A DNA stretch of 64,000 bases from assembly GCA_037951105.1 (NCBI GenBank), contig JBAMJV010009712.1:1-64000 (forward strand). Direction: 5' to 3'. The position numbers were made by a program, and so were the translations under genes. Below the pieces are notes generated by a model. The model worked only from the letters and a program-made list of their open reading frames with translations, did not search any database and was not told the DNA's origin. This document shows positions 43,501 to 52,500 of this stretch, piece by piece. The stretch comes from Echinarachnius parma. Taxonomy: Eukaryota; Echinodermata; Echinoidea; Clypeasteroida; Echinarachniidae. Each line of letters starts with the position of its first letter. Position 1 is the stretch's first letter.

Positions 43501-46500
43501 CAGATTGATAAAGAAGAACTTACAAATGATCCCACAATAATCATTGACAAAAAAAAAGAATCACTGTATTTTTTTTTTTTAAATCAAACTACAAGTTGTA
43601 TTTGTTGTACCCATAGTGAAGCCTCCACACTAACTTTGTTTCTCTACTGGCCCTTTCGGGCAAGTAAAATCATAACTTTTGAAGGTTTACTTGCCCCAAT
43701 ATACAATTTACTTGCCCTCTTACTTCTTGATGAGATTTAGATGTAAGAAATTACATTGTTCTCTCATAGTTGAACAGTTCATTTGTTGCACGATCGGGCA
43801 AGCAAACCAGACAATTTATGACCTTTAACTTGCCCAACACAGTTGCCCTGGGCAAGCAGGCAAGTGCTAGTGCTAGTGCTAGTGCTAGTGCTAGTGCTAG
43901 TGCTAGTGCTAGTGCTAGTGCTAGTGCCTTGCCATAGTCGTACCCAGGATTTGTTTAAAGAGGGGTGTTTTAGCTTCATTCAGTGGTGTAGTTGGGGTGT
44001 GTTTGAATACCTTAAACAGTAATGTTTTTGCTACAGGGGGGGGGGGGGGTGTTTGAGCACCCCTAATACCCATCACCCCTCGGTACGCCTATGATTGTAC
44101 CTACCTTTATGTGAGCTTGGTCTTTATCAGCGCAGCCAGCATTGGACACTACAAATAGATGATCTTCCGAGGTCTGGTTGATTATGAGGTCATCGATGAT
44201 TCCACCATGATCATTGATGAAGAGAGATAGGGTTCCAGTATTTGGCTTCAGACTCTCCAAATCAGCTAAAACCAAAATAAGAACAAATCAGCTATTGGGT
44301 TAATCAAAATAAGAATACAGAAATGAATACAGAGAATAAAAAAACCTATTGTTTCAAAAAGGATTCTGTTTGTGTTGAATATGGGATACTGCTGAAGATG
44401 TGTTAAAGTAGAAATTCAAAGGGAATAGAATCAAGTTATTATGGTTTATTTTATGATAGAATGAGTTATTAAAGTAATTTGTGCAGTTAACAAGTCATGA
44501 AAGTGTTCAGTTTCATGTTTTATGAAAATGAAATTTTAGTGAATTGACCCTCCCCTTTACCATGAAATCGGCACACCAAAGTGGCTCTGTGTGTGACGTA
44601 AGAGCCGGGCTTTGCGCTCCCGACAGCTCTAGCTCGAACGGCGATCTACACGCAATTGTTCATAGAGTGGACGCAGTTCTACTCTCTCAAAACGATTGAA
44701 TATTGCCTGAATAATCAATATCTGACACGCAGTTGTCCTCTCATGTCCTGAAACATATCCTAATGTCAATATTCATGTCATTATTGGCCATGAAAAAGTG
44801 TCAATCTCCGTAAAATAACTGTTTACAACTCAATCCATTTTGCCGAATTGTTGTTCACGGAGATAGTATGAAAAACAAATCTATTATAGCTGTGTTTCAA
44901 AAGAAAATTACCTAGTAGAATCATGTTCCGAGCTAGAATTGCCTTTGTTATAACAATATATAATTATTTCTTATCCATTTCAATATGTCAATAACTGGTA
45001 GAATAGTGTATTTCTCACCGTTTTGTTTTGGTTTTGTTTCGTTTCGTAAAAGTTTTGTCCATCGAGAAATACATGCACGCGCACGATCGTATACCCGGCC
45101 GTATGCATATTGTGTATGTTATTGAACTAAAAGTAGTTCCAACGTATGCGCTATATTCGAAGCTTTCTACAGTCCACACGATCACGATCTCGCTCTAGAA
45201 TTACATCTGACAGTTCAACATGGATGAAGAATTTCAACAAAACAGCCTGTTAATGGACTTCGAAGTATCCGTGGAGGAGCAAGCTAGCTAGCTAACACGT
45301 GCACTCGTTTGTTTTGATGCGCGCGCAGGAAATGTAAATCCGCCAGCGCTATCAGCCGTATAGGTAATGCGGCTGCCAATGTTCAGAGAAATCGCGGATG
45401 AATCGTAACAACACAGGAGATCGCGAATCTAATTCACTCGACTTTTCAAGCTAAACCATGAAACTAGCCATGATAGATCGACTAAAGTAATAACTATTCT
45501 TCGTTTTTTTTAATTTCATTTGATTCATAATGATTATTAACTGTTTGTTTCCATAATGGAAGGGGTAAATTCTCCGTCTGATATGTCAAAGTGAAACTAC
45601 ATGTTGGTAAAAAATCTGTGCAGGCCTACTGCACGACACAGTCGTATAGTTTCCCCTTCTTTTTTCACCTTTTTTCAACTTTTTTTGTCACAAACAATAC
45701 ATTTGTTGGAATATCATGATGAAAATATAAATGAGAAGCAAATTACAAACAATGTAGTATTATAATTTATTCTTGGTAAGGGAAAAATAGCACATAAGTT
45801 GAAGCTTGTCTTTCCAGCCTGGTATGTTATACGCTTATCTACATACAACCGCGGCAGCCGCCTGGGCTTCAAGCCCGGTTCTTACGTCACAGCTAAAGGC
45901 CGTTTCGTGTAGCGATTGAGCGAATTTGTCCCTGGGAATAGGGTGATGTTTTCACCCTAATTTCACTTTTATGGACGCGTTATATTGTTTGAATGTCAGT
46001 CAAGCTCATTATATGGCTTATAAGCTTTCTGTAGATATGAATATCGTCATATTTAGGGGTTTTCTTTGATTTTCTCCTTTAAGGAAATAAAGAAAACAAA
46101 ATGTTTCATGTTCTTTTCCGTTTTGGGCTATTAATTTCTTGTTAGATCTAGCAAACAATTTTGTTTAATACTTGCCCAACTACAATGAACATTAATAATG
46201 CTTTCTTTGTTTCAGGCTACCAATTTCTTGTATCTGGTAAGCAAAATTAAATTATAAGTCTCAATTTTACTGACGATCAGGCCAACCCACCTACTGTTAA
46301 TGATTCCATAAACTTGACTCTGTCTCTTCCAAGCACCTTGCTCTGTAGCATGTGAGATACATCAAAGATAGCTGCTGATGACCTGCAGTGAATACAAAAT
46401 ATATATGTATGTATTTTTGGAGGGCTACTTTCCAAGATTGCAATCATTTTAAATGTTTATATATAGCACCATAGTAATGTTTTGATTTGCATTGTATTAT

Positions 46501-49500
46501 AATAACATGAGATTTTTACAAGAACTATTTTAAGATTTGCAATTTTGTGGGCTTTGCAGGGGCTGGCAGGCCAAGAGCCCTGACCTTTTTTGTTTGTTGC
46601 TTTAGGAAAGATTTGTTATTTTAAATTTGTATTAAGGGTTATTCTAGTAGCAGTAGGAGATAACATTGACACCTGACTAGGGTGTTTTTAACCTAACCCT
46701 GAATATCAGTAAAATATTAAACCCTTTTCTTGCGGAGTAAACTATTCTTCAGATTCTTTCCAAAAATTGTAACTATTTCATCACAGAACAACATTGGGCT
46801 CTGTTTGGCACACTTGTGGATTTTTAAATTTTACTTAAAATAATCATACGGTAAGTTTCTTTAAAAAAAACAATTAGGGCCTTCATTGCTTTTTCAGGGG
46901 CTCAAGACTCTAAATATTAAAAGGGTATTGTTTGAACCCTGTATGCACTGATCCTATTTAAAATGGTTGAATAAATACAATTAAGTAAATACAAAAATTT
47001 CACTACACATCAATTCTAACTTTGTTTAAAGTTTAACTGACCTACACTGTAGATGCTCGCTGACAAGTCCAGACTTGTACTGGACAGGCATGGAGTAACC
47101 AGCGAAGGGAACCATCTTTGCTCCATGCTCGATGTGGAAGTCATGCAGTGGGGTGGACTTCAACTGAGCCTGAAAGAAGAGCAGCGTTTTAACATCAAAG
47201 TCCTAAGAATACCATGAAAACATTTTTTTATTTCAGAACACTTATTCACATTTTCCAGCCCCCATATTTGTTATTTATTTGTTTGCCTTGCACAGTGTGG
47301 AAGTCAATGTCATGCAGTGGGGAGTACTTCATCTGAGCCCGAATAAAGAGGAGTGCTATGCACAGTCCTAAGAAAATAAAGAAATTCACATAGAATTCCC
47401 AGCCCCCATATTTTAATTCATCTTTGCTCCTTGCACAATGTGTTGCAGTTGGGTGTACTTCAAGAATCAACTGAAATAAGAGCAATGTTTATGGAAACTG
47501 GCACACCTCTACTCCCATTGACAATGCACATAACTCACAATTTCTAGTGCAATGTTGGTGTCATTTCACAAATTTACTCGTAGCGAACGATCTACGCATC
47601 ATTTCTCCTCAAAACTTCGGCCTGTGCAGTTTCTTAGTTTAGCGTGATTTTTCGCAACACGCGCAAACACAAATTTTATGCGGGGTGCCTGTTTAAAAAA
47701 GCAGTGCCGATGTTTTGTACACTTACCATACACAAAGACAAAGACCAAAGTCAAAGAATATAGGGATTTCAAAACCTTGAATACTGAACAGGTTAAATGT
47801 TGCATTTCGTAAGTGCATCTGTTTGAATTTACACTTTACTGCCACAGCTCTGGCAACCTCTGCGCGCTTGTTCCTTCATGCGCGGACAACCAAACACTTA
47901 GTAACACACAAAACCCTATTTAAAGCCCAAGTCCAGTTTCGGGAAAGTAGCCGAATACATCTATATTGATCAATATTGTTGAATATGTATTGAAATGGGG
48001 CTTGTGTGGTAAAATCTGAACCTAAGCATCGTTAAATACAGAAATATCGGAAGAAATCCAATATCCGCCTGTGAAATTCATAAATCCACCGCCCGTTCAG
48101 AGTGTCACCGCCGCTAGCGCTGGGGGGAGACATCGACAAGCTAGGGACAAGCCCGTATAGCGCGACCCCTCGTGTACACCTCGTGGTCGTAATACACGTA
48201 GCGTATGAGCGATTCCACGTTGGCGATATCTATCCGGCCCTAGATCAATTTATAATTTTGCAAATATATCAATTAGTAGGCGGTTTCTTGGCCAAATTTG
48301 GATAATCCTATATTAGTACAATTATATTCTTTCACATTATTGGTAATAAGAGCTTCCATTTCATTTTTTTTGAGAGGGGGGCGTTTCCAAAACTGGCCTT
48401 TACCTTAACTAAATAAAAGCCACTGCGTGTGACGCTTATTTTGGCACGCTGAACAAGCAGGCACATCTACAAAGATAAATGGTTCACTCAGGTGAACCAT
48501 TTACACGCAATATATGCAAATGCGCTGGAGATAACAATACCAGCCATTCGTACACTGTTGCCGGTTCAACAGTTGACCGGCGTGTTTTAGGACGCATCGG
48601 TAAGGAAAACGGACGGGAAATAATCATTTTATTTCTACATTTTGCGGTCTTCAAAACAACAAAGTCGGTAATTATTATCAAAGTATATGAATTGTGGATC
48701 ACATAAACGAAAGTTTTTTTGCATTTGCTGGAAAATTGAGGGAGAAATCAGCCGACAAAAAAAAAAATTTCCGTTGGATATAGTGCAGCGGGCGGAAGAG
48801 GTTGATCTCCGCACAACCCTTTTGTAATGAACCTTCTGAACCTTCTGAAGTTGTAGTCAGCAGGGCGGTACTCCGCATGTCGCTAACTTTATTAGGGCAG
48901 GCAGTGCATGCTAGAGTGTGTGCCTGAAGCTCTCTGCAGATGAAGCTAGCAGAGACTGTTGGTCGAGTGTATTCCACGCTCTACTTGTTCTTGGGAAAAA
49001 GGAGTTTTTGTATACATCCTTTCTAGCATAGGGGATTTCTATCGATAATTGGTGGTTTTTTCTTGTTTTTGACCCCGTTGACATCTTAACATAGTCCTCT
49101 TGCTTTAAAGCAACCTTTTCCTTGTGGATTTTGTACAGCATAACTAATCGACTTTTTTCCCTTCTTTGCTCCAATGTCTCCCAGTTTAGGTCGGTCAGCA
49201 TTTGCGTGACGCTACTGTCCCTCTGGTAATTTCCAGTTGTGAAACGTGCTGCTCTCCTTTGGACTGCTTCCAGTTTATTTATTTGCCCTACTCTATATGG
49301 GTCCCAGGCACAGGTTGCGTACTCCAGTACAGGCCTTACTAGTGTTTTATATGCGATGTCTTTTACTTCTCTTGGGCAGAACCAGAGGTTTCTCCTCAAG
49401 AAACCTAATGTCCGGTTGGCTTTGAGGACTGTCTTGTCGACCTGATTTGACCACGTCAGTTTGCTGTCTATTTCTATTCCCAGGTATGGATGAGATCTTG

Positions 49501-52500
49501 CCTGTTGTAAGACTTGACCACAGAATATATAGTCCCTTGTCAGTGGTTTTTTCTTATTTGAGATGATCATTATGGAACACTTGGAGGCGTTGAAATTCAT
49601 ATTCCACCTATCTTGCCATGACTCCAGAGATGTAAGATCTGCCTGTAGGGAGTCTGCATGCCTTTCATTCATTACTTCCTTGTATACCAAACAGTCATCT
49701 GCGAACAGCCTGGTTTGGTTTTCCAACACGTCCGGTAGGTCATTTATGTACATGAGAAACAGTAACGGTCCAAGAACTGTTCCCTGTGGTACCCCTGACA
49801 GGACTTCAGTTGATGATGACATACTACCTTCACAAGCCACTCTTTGTGTGCGGGATGTCAGGAAACATCTAAGCCACCGATGGATCTGGTGTCGAACCCC
49901 GTAGTAGTGAAGCTTTTCCAGTAGCCGTTCGTATGGGACCTTGTCGAACGCTTTAGTGAAGTCCAGGATAGCCATATGTACTGAATTTCCACGATCTAGT
50001 ATTTTGGCAATGTCATCAACCGTTGCTATAAGTTGAGTTTCCGTGGAGCGCTTTGCTCTAAATCCATGCTGTGTGTCCACTAGTACGTTATGTTGTTCTA
50101 GATGATCCATAACATGTGAATGGATTATATGTTCAAGGATTTTGCATGTGACGCTGGTAAGCGAGACAGGTCGGTAGTTTTCTGGAGCAGCTTTATTTCC
50201 TTTCTTGAAGATTGCACAGATGTTTGCTGACTTCCACTGATGTGGCAGAATTCCACTGTCAATGGAGCTCTGGAACAGATCGGTTAACAATGGAGCCAGT
50301 TTTGGTGCAAACATCTTCAGAAACCAGGGAGGTATTTGGTCTGGTCCTGATGCCTTGTTTGGAGAAAGGTCCTGCAACTGCTTGAGAACTCCATCTTCAT
50401 TGATTTTTAATTCTGGAATACTCGGGATGTTACTTGTTCCCAATGAAGGAATACTAGTTTGATCTTCTTTGGTGAATACGCTAGCAAACTGAGTATTTAG
50501 GGCTTCTGCTTTCCCTTGTCCATCACTAACGATTTTGTTGCCTATCATGAGATCTGCAACTCCTCCTTCACTTTTTCCCATTTTTTTCATGTATGACCAA
50601 AACTGTTTTTTATTTTCTTTCATTGCTGTGGTGAGATGATCTGATACAAACACCTGCTCAGCTTTACTTAAGGATTTCCTCAGTTCTTTTTGACAGGACA
50701 GGAAGGTATTCCAGTCTTCGGTCTTTCTAGATTTCCTTGCTTTGTTATAAGCTCTCTGCTTCTTTCTCCTAAGCCTGTGGTGTGTTCTATTAAACCAGGG
50801 TAAGCTATTTGGTTTGGCTGCAGCTTTCTGTGGTATGTGTTTCTCCATGACCCGTTTAATTTCTCCTTCAAGCAGATCCCACTTCTCTTGGACCGAGGCA
50901 TGATCCATGCTGAAGTATTGTTCTTGAAAATCGCCCAACTCTTCATTTATCATCTCTGTGTTTGCTTTCTTGCGGACAAAAAATCTTCTTCTTGGTATTC
51001 TCTTCCATTTGGCTTTTAGGTCCACCTCAGTTATGATTATGTCATGATCACTGATCCCCTGTTCAACTCTAATGCCTTTAACTAGACTGTCATTGTTGGT
51101 AAATACAAGATCCAAGATATTTTCTTTCCTGGTTGGCTTCTTGACGTACTGATTTAAACCAAAACCGGTAACCGTCTGCAGAAGGGATTCTGCAGTATCC
51201 TTTGAGGCTGAGTGGTTTGATACTACAACAGAGTTCGTCCAGTCGATGTTTGGCTGGTTGAAGTCACCTGCAAGTATAATGTTATATCCTCTTCCCTTCC
51301 TGCTGATTTTATCAAGAGAAATCTCAAGTTCACTAACAAAGTTTTTATCATCATGCCTAGGTTTATAAGCAGTACCAATCAAGAGTGAGTGGCGTCCCTT
51401 TAATTCTAACTGAGTCCACAAAAGTTCTGAGTCCACCTCAAACTCCTCCTTTCTTGTCAGGATAAGATCTTTTTTGCATGCCACTAATACTCCACCATGC
51501 ACTCCAACTTGCCTATCCTTTCTGAAGACGTCGTAGGAGTCCGAAAAGATCTCAGCATTGTTGATATCTCCCGTAAGCCAGGTCTCCACCCCTTGCACTA
51601 TGTCTGGGTCATGTTCATCTATTAGCACCTTAGTGTCAGCTATTTTATTTCTGATGCTTTGAAAATTGACTGTCATAATTCTCAATGAGTCTCTACTGTT
51701 GCGTGATTTGTCTTTCTTTTTGCTGTTAAACGGTTTCCTCTTTGAATGCTGATTTTGTGAAGAAATGTTAGAATCAGGAATTTCAGAAGTGTGACTAGTA
51801 TTTCCATCATCGTTATCACTCAGGGCAGAAAATCGATTGCTTGTAGTACTGCGCAGGGAATTGTTAAACAGAGTATCTGAAAAATTCATAAAGTCACATA
51901 TAGGGCACACCCAGATACAATTTTTCCCTTCTAAGTTGGAGTATTCTGCATCATTTACTCCTCCACAGGAAGCATGGACCCACTTGGAACATTTGTCACA
52001 TTCCACCCCCTTCTGTTGACTTGTGACTAGTTCTTCGCACATGCCACACGGCTCTGGTTTACATGCAGGACAGTACCAATTCAGTTTGTGCTTTATAACA
52101 TTCTTGTACTCTTTTGGTGGGACGTTTGCACATGTTGCATGATGAATATCTTCGCAATCTGAACACTGAACTTGTCTGCGATTTTTCCTCACTACTGTCT
52201 GACAAGTCTCGCACTTGGGAAGGCTCAAGTCCACTCCTCGTGGGCCTGGATTCATGCTCACATCACCAGACAGTAATAGGATGAGACAAAATCCAATTTG
52301 TTTGTTTGGTCGTAGTTCTATGTTTAATGAGTTTAGTCTAGACAGGATCCTATAAGTGTGTACATAGATTGTAGAATGGGACATACAGTCTTCTCTCTGG
52401 ATTGTATGTGATAATCCATTTTCCCACTGGTTTCCATATGGAGAAAACATTTCGAGTTTCTTTGTGGTTGAAAGGGTCTGCTTCAAAACGAGGCAACAAA

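Noticed and set aside
47599-47805. Candidate AMT first exon [10 protein letters not shown]
   Set aside because: It ends in the wrong phase for AMT exon 2 and lacks the Arg-rich leader. The exon at 53596-53688 fits both.
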